From: Calycina herbarum
Taxonomy: Eukaryota > Ascomycota > Leotiomycetes > Helotiales > Pezizellaceae
Length of the DNA stretch: 64,000 nt
Direction of reading: 5' to 3'
Assembly: GCA_001414485.1 (NCBI GenBank)
Contig: LLEY01000021.1
Span: forward strand, 124,001 to 188,000
Part shown: positions 1 to 12,426 of the stretch, in pieces
How positions within the stretch are numbered: the first letter of the stretch is position 1
Layout: every line of letters begins with the position of its first letter
The notes under the pieces: model-generated
The model's database searches: none
The model's input: only the letters and a program-made list of their open reading frames with translations
What the model was told of the DNA's origin: nothing
Translations under genes and position numbers: made by a program

Positions 1-166
1 ATTCGTTGGTATTGACGAGGGGGTAAACTCTCTTTTTGGAACCCGAGTTTACTTTCTTATTTCTTTAGATGGGGTTGATTTAATATCAGATCTGTTCCCC
101 ATTCCTCTTTGTTTCTCTCCTTGTCCCTTTTCCACTCGCTGTTCGCAGACTTCATAATTCGCAGCA

Positions 167-3100
167 ATGAGGTCCATCCTCCCCTTCCTCATTCTACTAC
201 CCTCCGCGATTGTTGCCCTGGGAGGAAATTCAACCATCACAACGACTCCAAGTCCGGGGTTGCTTCAATTGGGAGGGAGTAACATTGATGGACAGATTCT
301 TTTGAGTAGTGAGGATTGGTGGGGTGTCATACGCGCAGCAGAAGATCTCGCACATGATTTTGGGAAAGTCACTGGCAAGAATTTGACATTGGGCAATTGG
401 GTTTCGGGCAATGGAACGGGTGTTAATGATACGAAGGTTGGATTAAGTCCTAGAGAACGGAAGGGATGGGGGTGGGGACCTAGACCGCAGGGTCCACCGA
501 GTCGGACTCAGAATTCGACGCAGAAGGAGGGAGGGGATGTTACGGGTTTTTATGAGTATACTCCTGTTATTAGTTTTGTTCACGTACGTTTCTCCAATTC
601 CTCTTTTGCAATTGGTCTTCAGCTGACGGACGAAAAACAGTACACCACAGCAGCCCAAACCTCCACCTTCCGCGGCCCAACTCTTCGATCGAATTCCTCC
701 TCCCGAACGGTACTTATTGTTGGGACTTTACATAAATCTCCGCTTATATATGCCCTTGTTAAAGCGGAAAAGTTGGATGTTAAGTTTCTTGAGGGGAAGT
801 GGGAGAGTTATATCTCACAGGTGGTGCAGAATCCGCTTCCGGGGGTCGAGAGGGCGATGGTTGTTGTAGGGAGTGATGCGAGGGGAACGATTTTTGGGTG
901 CTATGATTTGAGTGAGCAGATTGGTGTTAGTCCTTGGTGGTGGTGGGCTGATGTTCCTGTAAAGAGGAGGGAGGGGGTTTGGGCGCTGGGTAGTGGGGTT
1001 GGAGGGGGAGGGAATGGCACGAGGGGTGCTGCGAATGGGAGGAAGGTGCAGGGCGAACCGACAGTTAGGTATCGCGGGATTTTTATTAATGATGAGCAGC
1101 CCGCTTTGACGAATTGGGTGGAGTAAGTCTTCCCCCATTATTCCGTTCGAGTTTCTGCTTCTGCTTAAGAATTGGATGGGAGCTAATTATTCTTCTCAAC
1201 GGCAGTGCGAATTACGAAAGGGCCAAATATGGAGCAGGATTTAATCATTATTTCTATCCTAGAGTCTTCGAGCTACTTCTCAGATTGCGAGCGAATTACC
1301 TCTGGCCTACTATGTGGGGGAGTATGTTCGGCGTCGACGATGTCGCGAATCAAGCAATTGCTGATGCCTATGGGATCGTAATGGGATCAAGCCATACTGA
1401 ACCTATGGCCAGAGCAACAAACGAATGGAACAATTTTGGAAAACAATTAGGCGGAAACGCCCAGTGGGAGTTCGACACCAACAACAAATCACTCACGCAA
1501 TTTTTCAAAGTAGGTGCTCAAAGAGCGAAACCTTATGCTGGGAATACGTTGTTCACGATGGCTATGAGAGGTAGTGGAGATACCGCTATTACGCTTACGG
1601 AGCAGCAGGCTATGGAGGTTTTGCAAAATGTGGTTGAGACTCAACGAAATGTACTTGGGGAGGTGTTTAATGATACTGGGACTAAGGTGGAGAGTATTCC
1701 GCAAATGTGGTGTTTGTATAAGGAGGTGCAGAGTTATTATGAGAAGGGCTTGAATGTTCCGGATGATATTACGTTGCTTTGGGCGGATAATAATTGGGGG
1801 AATATTAGGAGGTTGCCTATTGGGAATGAGACTGCTAGGAGTGGTGGTGCTGGTAAGTTGATTTCTTCCTCCATCTGTTTTCGAAGGGTTGGTGCTGATT
1901 GACTTTAGGTGTATATTTCCACGTTGATTATGTTGGTGATCCCAGGAATTACAAGTGGATCAACACCATCCAGTTGGAGAAGACCGTTGAGCAGGTATAT
2001 CATCTCCCTGTCCCTGGGTTGCTCATAGCAAAAGTTAACATCCTCAGATGCAACTCGCTTATGCCAGAAAGGCTGATCGAATCTGGATTCTCAACGTTGG
2101 AGATCTGAAACCACTAGAGGTACCAATCAATCACTTCCTCGACATGGCTTACGATGCAAAAAAATGGGGCTACGATTCCGTTCCTCTCTGGCTCAAGAGT
2201 TGGGCTACCAGGGAATTTGGCGAGGAGCATTCAGATGACATTGCAGCAGTGATGTCCACATACGGAATGCTTGCTGCTCGTCGAAAGTATGAATTGATCG
2301 AAGCTGGAACTTATTCCGTTGTCAACTATAACGAAGCCGATGCTGTACTTGCTCAATGGGCTGCACTCGCTAAAGACGCCCAAGCTATCTATGAGAAACT
2401 CGATGAAGCTTCCAAGCCGGCTTATTACGAAATGATTCTCCAGCCCGCGTTGGGTGGTCAAGTCGTGAACCAGATCTATGTTGGCGCTGCGAAAAATCGT
2501 ATCTATGCTCAGCAGAGACGGAATAGTGCGAATAAGATTGCGGATGGTGTCAGAGATTATTTCACGGAAGATCATACTTTGACGAAGAGGTATCATGACC
2601 TTCTCGGTGGGAAATGGAACCATATTCTTGATCGTAAGTTGAGCAATTCTCAATGTAGGACGTTACTAACTTGACAGAAACTCACTTGGGATATGATCTT
2701 TCTTACCATGGAGCACTATTCGACGGATATTGGCAACAGCCCATGAGAAATACACTTCCTCCTCTCACTTACACACAAACACTGGAAACCTCACTGGCAG
2801 GCAATATCGGAGTTAGTGTCGAAGGCTCAAATGCCACAGTTTCCGGCGACGACGCATGGCACGAGAACTCCAGCAATAACCTCAAATTGCCACCAATGGA
2901 TCCATTCGGACCCAAAACACGGTTCATCGACGTATTCGCACGAGGAACTTCAGGCTGCTCATGGAACGCCACTCCAGTCAAAGACTACGTAACTGTCTCC
3001 CCAAAAACCGGCCACACAGGCGGAAACGGCTCCGACACCCGAGTTTACGTTTCCATAGACTGGAGCAAAGCTCCTGTAGCACCCAATACCACAAACGTAA

Positions 3101-3819
3101 ACATAAACATTACATCATCCTGCAGCACATGGGGAAACTTCCCCGCCCCAATCATCACGGTGCCCGTAACCAACGTCGCCGTCCCCTCTGATTTCACCGG
3201 CTTCGTCGAGTCAGATAACCACGTTGCCATAGAAGCCGAACATACAGCACGCAACACGGCTATCGCAGGAGTATCGTACTCCATCCTTCCATCATATGGT
3301 CGTACCCTAAGCGGCGTAACAATGATGCCCGTCCTCGCGCCTTCACAACCAGTAGGCAAAGGCCCAGTCCTCGAATACGATATCTTCACATTCACAAATT
3401 CATCCGCTGCAAACGTCACACTCCATCTCTCCCCTTCACAAAACCAAATGGGTTCCTCACGTCCTCTTAAGTACGCGATAGCATTTAACGACCAAACTCC
3501 CATCGTTCGACAATTCGTATCTAATTTCACGGGTGGTGATTATCCCAAGGGATGGGGCCAAGCCGTCGCTGATGGGGTATGGGGTGTGAGTAGTGGTAAT
3601 AGCACGACCACTACCCATGATTTGAGGAAAGTTGGGAAACAGACACTCAAGTTATGGGCGTTGGAACCGGGGGTTGTGTTTCAGAGGATTGTTGTTGATT
3701 TTGGAGGTGTTAGACCTAGTTATCTTGGGCCGCCGGAGAGCTTTTTGGCGGGGAGGGATAAAGTTGGGAGTTATGTTGGGGAAAATTTCGCGGGGGTGGA
3801 TGTTAGGGGGGTGGCGTAA
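167..3819 (+). CDS. GH115 xylan alpha-1,2-glucuronidase, secreted
   Basis: Proposed exons are 167..583, 641..1122, 1206..1852, 1909..1994, 2048..2633 and 2678..3819, giving about 1119 aa. GH115 enzymes remove (4-O-methyl)glucuronic acid side chains from xylan outside the cell. A hydrophobic signal peptide follows the ATG (MRSILPFLILLPSAIVALG). Family-like blocks are EDWWGVIRAAEDLA, GTLHKSPLI, RGIFINDEQPAL, NYLWPTMWGSMF and MGSSHTEPMARATNEW; the C-terminal part resembles the beta-rich end of GH115. All introns are GT-AG and join in frame. The first (584..640, GTACGT donor, CTGAC branch point) is 57 nt, in frame and free of stops, so a version retaining it (1138 aa) is also possible. Family assignment is from recognised motifs, not a search. 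No neighbouring xylanase gene is visible. Confidence 0.88.
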
Positions 3820-4417
3820 GGGAAGAGTAATAAGTGAGGACGGTTTCGATTCTTTTGTATATATTTAGATTCGTTAATTTGGGGGAGAACCTACTTGGAC
3901 TTGAATTCAACTGAAGGTTTCATTATTTGCCAGTCATTTAGAGGCCATTTTTCTCTCTGGAGTGGTTCTAAGTGAGCCCCTGAGTCACTAAGTTTTCCCA
4001 AGGCCAATTTTGGAATACAAATTTCTGAATCATGATATACTTAAAAGAGGGTCTAGGGCAGTCGAGTCATTATTAAACCCCTGCGCGGGCTTAGAAGCTT
4101 CTTGGGTCCATCTAACACAGTGAGCCAGTTGTTGTGAAGGGTGATTGACTGCGAGGATTGAAAGAGATGGAAAATCACGAAAGACAATGTGACTTGTTTC
4201 TTCCACCCCATTGTTTTGATACATTCTGGTTTGAGTTGGGGTCTACTTTGCCGAGTGAGACTGGGTTTCCAGATTCCCAATTTCTCCGCATCTTCAAGAA
4301 ACTTCCATTGCTCACATCGAGTCCATATAAATCGGCGATTCTCCACAACTTCCGCAAGCAAGAATAAATTATTATCACATTTCACATCCAGCAATAAGAA
4401 AACATCTTACCCTCGCC
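3820..4417. other. intergenic, no gene seen
   Basis: About 600 bases between the GH115 stop and the next small ORF. Short antisense ORFs near 4030-4394 overlap one another in several frames and show no recognisable motif. I read this as the 3' end of the GH115 transcript plus the promoter of the next gene. Confidence 0.5.
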
Positions 4418-4771
4418 ATGAGCCAATCTCTACCTGACCATCCCTTTGATTTCACCCGCCTCTATGAGCGATTCCGAGGTCGCGCCCGCCCTGGAGCTTT
4501 GGAGAATGACACCCGTCGAGCCCCCGACGACGAGCGAGGCGTTTTGCGAGGACAAGACATAATAAAAATCATAGTTGTGGTGGTTGTAATTGATGGGATT
4601 CGCTTGGTCGTGGTGCTTTACTTCTCTGGACCTACCTCAAGTTGGGGTTACATAGGGAGTTATCTTTCGGGGGTCATTACCGGTTATTCTTATGCGGAGA
4701 GGATTGGGAGGCTTAAGGATTTCGCTATGAACTTTGGTGTCGGTTTGGTTAAGCGATATCTTGGGTTTTGA
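4418..4771 (+). CDS. small single-pass membrane protein, hypothetical
   Basis: A 117-aa uninterrupted ORF whose ATG has a good context (CTCGCCATGAG). It has a polar, Arg-rich N-terminus (about residues 1-45), one strongly hydrophobic stretch around residues 47-69 (IIKIIVVVVVIDGIRLVVVLYF), a Gly/Ser/Tyr-rich linker and a short basic end. I do not recognise the family. Its stop lies only about 40 bp before the left end of the hAT element, so the transposon probably landed in its 3' flank and may have changed its terminator. Coding status rests on length, start context and amino-acid composition only. Confidence 0.5.
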   Translation: MSQSLPDHPFDFTRLYERFRGRARPGALENDTRRAPDDERGVLRGQDIIKIIVVVVVIDGIRLVVVLYFSGPTSSWGYIGSYLSGVITGYSYAERIGRLKDFAMNFGVGLVKRYLGF

Positions 4772-4810
4772 TGGCCTTGTCTAGTTCTTGATTTCAACTC
4801 CCTATCAGAC

Positions 4811-7617
4811 CAGTGGTCGGCAAATGGAAGGGGTTCTAGTAGAATATTCCAGTTTTTGCCAGCAATGGAACCTTCTAGGAGAGGTTTAAAATGGAATGGA
4901 GTCTTCTATAAAAAAAACCCTGGAACACCTATTCCAGAGGTAGTAGATATTAGCCTATATAGGAGTTATTTTAGGTTATTTAGTAGTGAATTTCATAGAT
5001 TTTAAGATAAATTTAGCTATCTAATTAAACGAAAAAAGGCACAAAAAGCTTAAATTTAAGGAATTTTCAATTTTCTATTAATTATATAATAATTGCCTTA
5101 CTACTACTAGCGTCATCTCCTTAAATATATGCTATTAATTCTTCGCTTGTTTTAAGTTCCTTAACTTCAGCTTCTATAAGTAAGCCCCAGCTTATTAGAT
5201 ATATAATCCAACGTAAAGTACTATCAGTAACTCGGTAACGCTTCTTTATAATAACAAGAGCGCCTTCAGAAAACACTCGTTCAGAGGGAGCCGATGTAGT
5301 AGGTATTATAAGATAATCGCGTACTATTTATACTAATACAAGGTAATCGTATTACTTGCCTTTCCAGTACTTTGCAACCTCTCTAATAGGTACGTCCTTA
5401 GCTAAACACTTCTTCTAAAGGTATTATATATATTCAGATATTACTATATAAGCTCGATCGTTACTAAAGTCGTAAAAAGGGTTACGCTAGGCCTCCTCTT
5501 CCTCTAAAGAACTCTCGTCTAAGCCTCTCTCCTCCTCTGTTAATCTCTCTTATAACTTTATCTTATTATCTCGACTATAGTATTTATCGTATACTAACTT
5601 AAATTATGCCTTAACTTTCTTATATATATTGTTTCTAGTACTACCATCGTTCTCTAACATCTTAGCAAAGAAGTAGAGCTTATATCGAGGATCTAAAATA
5701 GTTATAACTAAGGCGGCGCGAGAGGTAAGAGCTAATTTGAAGTATTTATCGAGCTTCTCGTATATAGCGCTCACAGCCTAACAAAGAGTATATTTGTATT
5801 AATACGAGACAAGGGCTTTAAGTTGTCGGCGGAGAGCAATATACGTTGGTATAGAGTAGTAGAGCGTAGGGTACTTCTTAGCTTGAAGTGTAATAAGAGG
5901 CTTTTCAAAGATAGTAAAGAACTCTTATATCTCCTTACTAGCATTCTAATCCTTATTAGTAAGATCTAAATTACGAATTAATTCGTCAATTCTTTGCGTT
6001 ATATACACAGATTTAATAGGATCTTCGAGGCGTAAAAAGCGTTTAAGAAAGAATACTATTGAATTCCATCGTACTAGTATATCCAAAGTTATCTCAAGGA
6101 ACTTAATATTATATCTTTAACAAGCGTCGAGTAACCGTTAGCAGAAGAGACGTCAGCGAAAGACAATTGCAAGTAATCGAGCCTTAAAAAAGAAGGACCG
6201 AGGCTTTGAGGATATCTCTTCTAGAGGTGTAGCAGCGGCATTAGGTTAAAAGTCTTATAAATGGCGAGGCTCTTTTAGCTCAACTTTAAGTATTGCTATA
6301 CCATCTTGAATTACAAGATTAAGGATATGTCTAAGACATCGTAGATCTCCCTCCTCTATGTCAAAAGAGAGCTAAAAGCGAGCCTTCTTTTTAGGCGAAT
6401 ACTTGCAATATCGGCTAACGTATTCAGCTACAAAGTCAGTAAGAAGTATATTATTTGTTAAGGCGTTATCGCGTATAATTGCTAAAGTAGAAGGCATAAT
6501 ATCATAGAAATCGGTAATCTTAAGAAGGACACTTATAAGGTATTCTCCTAAGTGAATTAGCTCTAGTAGATAGACAAGATCTAGAACAGTTATATAAGTT
6601 TCAAATTCCTTATCGATATAATGTATAGTAACTGTCATATATTCCTTATGATTAACCGCTGTCTATATGTCCGTAGTAAGAGCAATTCTGCCTCTGCTTA
6701 TAACTTATACTTGGAGTTGAGATTTAAGAGCCTTTTATACGAGTTCGAATTACGTAGTAATATTGTGAAGGAGTATACGAGTAGATGGAAGCGTAACTTG
6801 TAGATTGATGTACTTAAAGAGCTATACTGTAGACTCTTGATCAATAAGCCAAAAAGAGAGGTTATTTATAGTAACCTATCTAATTAGCTAACGAGTGAAT
6901 TCTGCCTACTAATTATGTTTAATCTCTTCCTTTGAAAGACTCTTCTTCTTTAGCTAAAAGAAAGTACTTCGGCCATCTGCCTTAAGTGCTTTCTCCTCAT
7001 CCTTTGACGTAGGGAACTCCTTGTAGTGGGTGAGGTAGTGTTGCTTGAATGCTTGTGTTCCTGGTATAAATCTCTTGAGCTTTTTAGGCGTCTAACTTGT
7101 ATAATTCGGCTGTCCACATTTGACTATCATCATCTCTGGCTCGTCTAGTATAACTATACGTATAAACTTGGGGTTTGGGTCCTTGAAGAAGAAGTTCTGT
7201 ATAGGCTTTAAAGGAGGGACTCTAGGAGGGCGATTAAGTCGTAAAGTAGGACGAACTAGTGGAAGTTCTAGGTCGGCATAACAGCGCTTTTAAGGACTTA
7301 AAGATAGAGGAGGCATTAAATGCCGAGGAGTTTGGATTATTCGACGATTTGGAGACGCCATTGTAGGAGTAGTTGTGTGTATAGTAGTGTTATTAGTTTT
7401 AAATTTAATATCTTAGTAAATAAAAGGTAGGCCTTAGCGCCCGGATTATTATTTTTACGGTCCGAAATCACGTGAAATGTCACGTGGATGGAATTCCAGT
7501 GGAACTTCCATGGAAACCCTATTTTTTATAGAGTCTTCCATAGATTTTTAAAAAAGGAATGGAGTCTTCTAGTGTATAGCTGTGGAACTTCCATGGAATT
7601 CCAGTTGCCGACCACTG
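4811..7617 (-). mobile_element. decayed hAT-family DNA transposon with TIRs and 8-bp TSD
   Basis: The ends are inverted repeats: CAGTGGTCGGCAA at 4811 and its complement TTGCCGACCACTG ending at 7617, extended by a TGGAA match. CAGTG ends are typical of hAT elements. The flanks are TATCAGAC (4803-4810) and TATCAAAC (7618-7625), an 8-bp target duplication with one mismatch, as hAT requires. The 2.8-kb interior is AT-rich and carries a broken transposase on the minus strand. A GGAATGGAGTCTTCTA motif occurs near both ends in the same orientation. The element sits just downstream of the small membrane protein gene. Confidence 0.9.
5150..7361 (-). pseudogene. hAT transposase, broken by many stops
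   Basis: Reading the minus strand from the ATG at 7361, fragments of a hAT transposase appear in order: a BED-like region near 7000-7100 (FIPGTQAFKQHYLTHYKEFP), a central block at 6372-6638 (VTIHYIDKEF ... LGEYLISVLLKI ... AIIRDNALTNN, matching the usual catalytic-core context), and a C-terminal hATC dimerisation block near 5265-5320 reading PTTSAPSERVFSEGA. Stops are TAA or TAG where CAA or CAG would fit, for example TAA shortly after the start, as expected from RIP-type C-to-T change. The element is non-autonomous as it stands. Confidence 0.85.
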
Positions 7618-10600
7618 TATCAAACACACTTACAATGCCAATCATTTGCCTGCCCTCGATAAAGAATTCTCGAGTTTCAACTTTATACTGATCAAGTGCT
7701 TGAGTTTGTAATTTAAGACAAAAAGATATAAATGGTATCGAGGTACGATACCTTTACACACTCTTTGCTTATTATCTAGATAGGTAGTTCAAAAAAGAAG
7801 ATGGTGAGGATAATTGGGGAACAAATACCTTCTTCCCATGCTTTCTAAAAGGACACTGACTCCCCTTACCCATGCTGTGAACAAAGTTTCCACGCTCCCC
7901 TCTCCCTCTCTCGTCGTATCTTTACTATCCGATACGTACTATAGCATCCTCACTTGGTCTCACTGCAGTACTTTGAATTACAAATACTAGCTTCTTTGGG
8001 AAACTCCACGCGAGAAAGCAAACATTATTCCCCATTTCCTTATCCTTCAATTTTCTTCCTCCTTAGTAAGTAAATAAAAGGCTATGAAGTACTCAAAGAG
8101 CTTGTACAATGAAGCTAGATCAAGGGAGGAAAAGAAGCAAAAGATAGTAATCGAGACTAGTGATTAGTAAAAGTGGACAAATAGGTAGGACGCCGTACCA
8201 GGGAACGCTAGGGGTGAAGTTCCAAAGATTTTCTGCAATGGACTTAGACTTATTTATATACCTGGCCCCTTGGAAGCTCAATATTACCTCCTCAAAGCGC
8301 TTAAGAAAGTATCTTGGGAGGAGCTAGGAATTATTCTCCAATCTGAAGTCTGCCTTCCCCTCTAACTTGGCAAGTAAAACCCCTTCATGGCGCCGGTGGA
8401 CCACGCCCTCGATGGGGTCTATTTTATTTCTAAGCTCAAGCTCTAACCTGCTTGCTTCTCTGGCAGAAAAGATGAAATATCGTTGGCTACGTGCAACTCT
8501 GGGACCGCTCCAACACTTTCTCAATATCGAAAATCCTCCCTGATTCCTCTGAAAAGATTCGTCATTTCATTTACAACCCCAGAAGACAAGAACGCTTAGT
8601 TAGATATACACAATCCAGACTGCGCCACACAAACGCGAGGTCAAAATCGACAACAAAATAAGATTCGACAGCAAGAAATTCATATCGTACTGATCATCTC
8701 GTAAGAAATATGCGGGTTTTAGAGGGGAGATAGTCTCAGTGTGGCATTCCAGTGTGCAAACAGACGCAGGGGTGAAGTATACTAAGCTTTGTTTCAAGCA
8801 TATGAGAATTTCGACGGAGTGAACCACGGTCAGAATCATTGATATGAAAGGCAATTAGCAAGAGAACATTCTGAATAGAAGGAAAACCGTAGTCGGATGG
8901 AAGAACCTAAGAGAAGCAGCAAACAACAACTAGCGGTTAAGATGAGATTCTTTGCTGAGCAGCAAAAAGAGTAACAAGGCTAGTCAATTGTCGCTTGATG
9001 GGTTGTTGACAGGGTTGCTGAAGCATTGGGCGTGTGGAGCAAAGTATTCGTGAACTAGCTTTTGCTACTCAACATATGTTTGTTCTCTTGATGTTGTTTT
9101 TCTCCGTTGCTTTATTAAACCTAAGTCTTCTGGCTATTTTCACAAATATTTGTTCGAGATTCAAAGGGCGTTAAAAAGGGTTGAGGCTGCCATTGAAAAT
9201 CTGGAAGTCCCTCCTTCCACTTTCTTAAAATTATGGGAACTTCTTTCTACGTTTTTCATTTTCCACTGGTGAACCTTAGATATATGGCGATCAAGCTTCA
9301 ATTTCGGTGTTCCCTGACAAAGAATTAAAACTCTATGGAGCTCAAACTTTTTATTTCGCATCGTAGGTAAGAATTGCCATGGGATGGATCATTTGGTGCT
9401 TAGAATTTACTAAAGAGAAAGTTCCAACTTTAACCGACTAGGGCAACCAGAAGCGAGCATCATAATTTGGGAAGGCGCAATCACTGACATGGTTCCAGTT
9501 ACACTTCATATCTGATATTACTGTCTCTTCTTTTACAAAGGACCAATCTATAAATGCACCTCACAAAATTTTAGAAAAGGTCTTGGACTTTTTCATGTCA
9601 AAATTTGAGATTCAAAGAAGCTTGAGAGCCATTATTGACATTCTCCAGAAAGTAAACAAGAACCAAAAATGCAATTGTGCCCTGAATTGATACTAGTACA
9701 GTGCCAGAAGATTGTTGGACCGAACCTGGAAGTGGATGGTGTGGATGGCGCTGTGAGTTGTCGCGCCTGCTTCTTCACTTAACATTGTGAACTTGCTTGT
9801 TGTGCAGTTCAACTCAAGTGGTGAAGACTGCCAAAGACTGTGTTAGAGGGGAATAATCAACTCATCACTGCTATCTTAAACCAGAGCTCCCAGGCTCCAG
9901 GTGGCTTTAAAGGGAAAATCTCTAGGAGAAAGGAAACAGCAGATCAAAGAGAACATCACCTCCACCTCTTTTGCCCTTTCAACAGAAGGTGGTCTGCTAT
10001 TTGGAGACTGCAGATGGACCATCTGTTTCAAATGAGCTCCAACTGAGCTCTGACTGAGCCAATACAAACATGCTCAACTCCTCAGAGGAAGCCTCCGACC
10101 CCTGCAAAAGGTTCACGCTAGCCACTCACTAGCGTGTTGAGAAGGTGCAAAGTGGAGCCTTTCGTTAAGGGCACGTGCTTGCTACCTCACCGGCTCGCGT
10201 CTCGAAAAACGTCCCAAGGCCGTCGCGAGTCCAGACAACCTTCCTTCCTTCAAACATCAACCAACGACTCCAACTCCCTTTGGTGCGTTGAAGGTCCCCT
10301 GACTTCTAGTTGTTGTTCTTGTTTATTGATCCTCTGCTGTTCTGGTAAGTCTCTTTCTCTCACTCCTCGGTTTCTCCTGGTCGTCAAGTTAACCTCACCA
10401 GTCGCAGACCTCGACCTCAACTTCCTTCCCGATTTGGCAGCCTTCTTGGAAACTAAAATTTGCACAACACTTCTAGTTTTCCATCCAATATATTCAAGGC
10501 CGTCAAGTCTGTTCATCGATCTTTCGGTTCTTCCTGTGTGAACAATTACAATCAACACCTCTTCAATCTGATTGCGACGTCGCGTTGAACCTTGAATTTG

Positions 10601-10755
10601 ACCCCGCCTTGACCACACTTCGGCTTCACTTTCAACCACTTGACTTCCCATCACCTCTTTCGCAAGACAACCCTTCGGTAGGTTAATCTGCCTTTGGCCA
10701 TCAAAGTATAATAAGCTGACTTTGGCTATCTTTTAGCTTCTCAAGTGTTTTCACC
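7618..10755. other. 3.1-kb gap; only the leader of the next gene is visible
   Basis: I find no convincing coding gene here. ORFs near 8324-8524, 8600-8854, 9161-9361 and 9840-10067 are short, overlap in opposite strands and carry no motif. From about 10180 the plus strand becomes CT-rich, as in fungal promoters and 5' leaders. GTAAGT occurs at 10345. A well-formed leader intron is likely at 10678..10736 (GTAGGT donor, GCTGAC branch point, TTTTAG acceptor), ending 19 bases before the ATG at 10756. Confidence 0.45.
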
Positions 10756-12426
10756 ATGGACGCCACCGTCATTGAGCGCGCGTTTCGCCTTCAAAAGGCA
10801 CTTGACAGCAACCATCCTTTCTCTCTCTGCATCGACAATACTGCGAAGAAGTTGATATCATTGATTACCAGCAACAACAAAGCACCTGGCAATACAAAGG
10901 AAGAGTCCCCAATCCCCGACGATGCCCTTACCGTCCGATCTCTGCTGCAAGATTTGGATTCCTTGGTCAATGCCCTCTACACTGGAGCTGCCAAGTCCTC
11001 TTCCAATGGAGCAAATGTCGATGCCATTCGTGCGCTCCTGCAGGAGCAAATCAACAAATATCGCGACGAGATGCGAGCAGTTGAGGAGCGTGTTACCTCA
11101 CACGAGGAGACAGTTCGCGGTTTGGTGGCGGAACTCATTGCTGCATCTAGCATCACACATATGGAGGCCGTTCGTGCTTTGATCCAAGAGTCCGAGTCCA
11201 CCCAACGCGAGAGTATTCTCGGTTTAGGTGTTAGGGTCAACGCTTTTGACGCCATAGGATTGAAGGGTCTCCGTAAGGATATGGATGATAAGCTTGGTTC
11301 CTGGCAGGCCGCCCTTGAGCACCAGCATAAAGCACACACCGCCGAGGTTAACGCCTTGCGTGAGAAGTGCTACGGCCAAATCAACGAGCTTCAATCAGCA
11401 TACAAGAACACTCTCAAGGAATTTGGGCCGCAACTCAACGCAATTTCATCCGCTATTCATGCAAGTGATGAAAAGCACAAGATGCAACAAGAGCAACTTG
11501 ACTCAAAGTGGGAGTCGCATGCGAAGGAGGCTAAAGCAACTGTAGAAGCCCTCACGAAGAAAGTCAGCGAACTCGAAGCAAGGTGCGAGGTGCTTGCAGA
11601 AAACGCAAGTTACGATGACTTTGAGAAGCTGACATCTCCCGCTGAGGAGGAGCAAGCCGCAGAGCCTTTTGAAGCCAGTGATGCTACAGCAATCATGGAC
11701 CACCTTAAGCAGCTCGAGCTCAACCAAAACGCTTCGATCAAGACTCATCTCGAGCTCTCTTTGACGTCCACTCAAATGCTACTTGACAGCATGCGTGCCG
11801 ATATGGAGCAGATGGATAAGCGTCTTGCGATTCAAGAGACGGAGTGCCAATTCGTGTTGACGGCGGACATGGTACGTGATAAACACATCAAAGCACTCCT
11901 AAATGACGAGATCAATCGCTGGGTGGCAGACATGATCCTGATCGGCAGGAATGGTTGCAAGGATATCGCCAGAGAGGTTGTCCAAGATGAGGTAGAGAAT
12001 CTCGTCAGGGGAGTGGCTCAAGATGAGGCAGAGAAAGCCATCAAGTATGCCATCAAGAGCGGACGAGTCATGAGTAGATTGGCTCCGGGTCCATCAGGTC
12101 CTCCTCCCATGGTTTTTCCATCAGGTATTCCTGCTCCAGTCCATGCCCGTCCTACCAATGGTCACCATCCTGGCTATTCTTTCGCCGTTGCTCCGGTCGT
12201 GGCCCCTGTTCCTAATCGCCTCAATTCACCTGCTGCTTTGTCGGCTTCTTTCAACCGCTCTCCCTCCCCCAACGCTGCTCCAGTTTTGTCGACTGTCCCC
12301 AATGGTACTCCAACTGGTTCTTCTGTCCACCTTCCTCCTCATCTCGCGATCGGAAAGCCAACTATCAATCCTACAGCTCCTGCGTTCACGCCAACTGCTC
12401 CTTCTTTTGCGCCATTGACATATTAG
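10756..12426 (+). CDS. coiled-coil protein with conserved MDA...RLQKA N-terminus (paralogue 1)
   Basis: A single-exon 556-aa ORF starting in good context (TTCACCATGGAC). Residues 1-75 form a small domain with RLQKAL, CIDNTAKKL and DLDSLVN. Residues about 90-420 are Glu/Lys/Gln/Ala-rich with heptad character, so a long coiled coil is likely. Residues about 430-556 are Pro/Ser/Ala-rich and low complexity. There is no signal peptide, membrane segment or known catalytic motif. The N-terminal domain is shared with the protein encoded at 34812-36450 on the other strand, where RLQKAM, CIDATARKL and DLDFLIN occur at matching positions. I do not recognise the family; a scaffold or structural role is only a guess. 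Confidence 0.85.
   Translation: MDATVIERAFRLQKALDSNHPFSLCIDNTAKKLISLITSNNKAPGNTKEESPIPDDALTVRSLLQDLDSLVNALYTGAAKSSSNGANVDAIRALLQEQINKYRDEMRAVEERVTSHEETVRGLVAELIAASSITHMEAVRALIQESESTQRESILGLGVRVNAFDAIGLKGLRKDMDDKLGSWQAALEHQHKAHTAEVNALREKCYGQINELQSAYKNTLKEFGPQLNAISSAIHASDEKHKMQQEQLDSKWESHAKEAKATVEALTKKVSELEARCEVLAENASYDDFEKLTSPAEEEQAAEPFEASDATAIMDHLKQLELNQNASIKTHLELSLTSTQMLLDSMRADMEQMDKRLAIQETECQFVLTADMVRDKHIKALLNDEINRWVADMILIGRNGCKDIAREVVQDEVENLVRGVAQDEAEKAIKYAIKSGRVMSRLAPGPSGPPPMVFPSGIPAPVHARPTNGHHPGYSFAVAPVVAPVPNRLNSPAALSASFNRSPSPNAAPVLSTVPNGTPTGSSVHLPPHLAIGKPTINPTAPAFTPTAPSFAPLTY

Noticed and set aside
10134..10654. Two opposing ORFs of about 135 aa
   Set aside because: They cover the CT-rich leader of the coiled-coil gene, mirror each other on both strands and have no motif.
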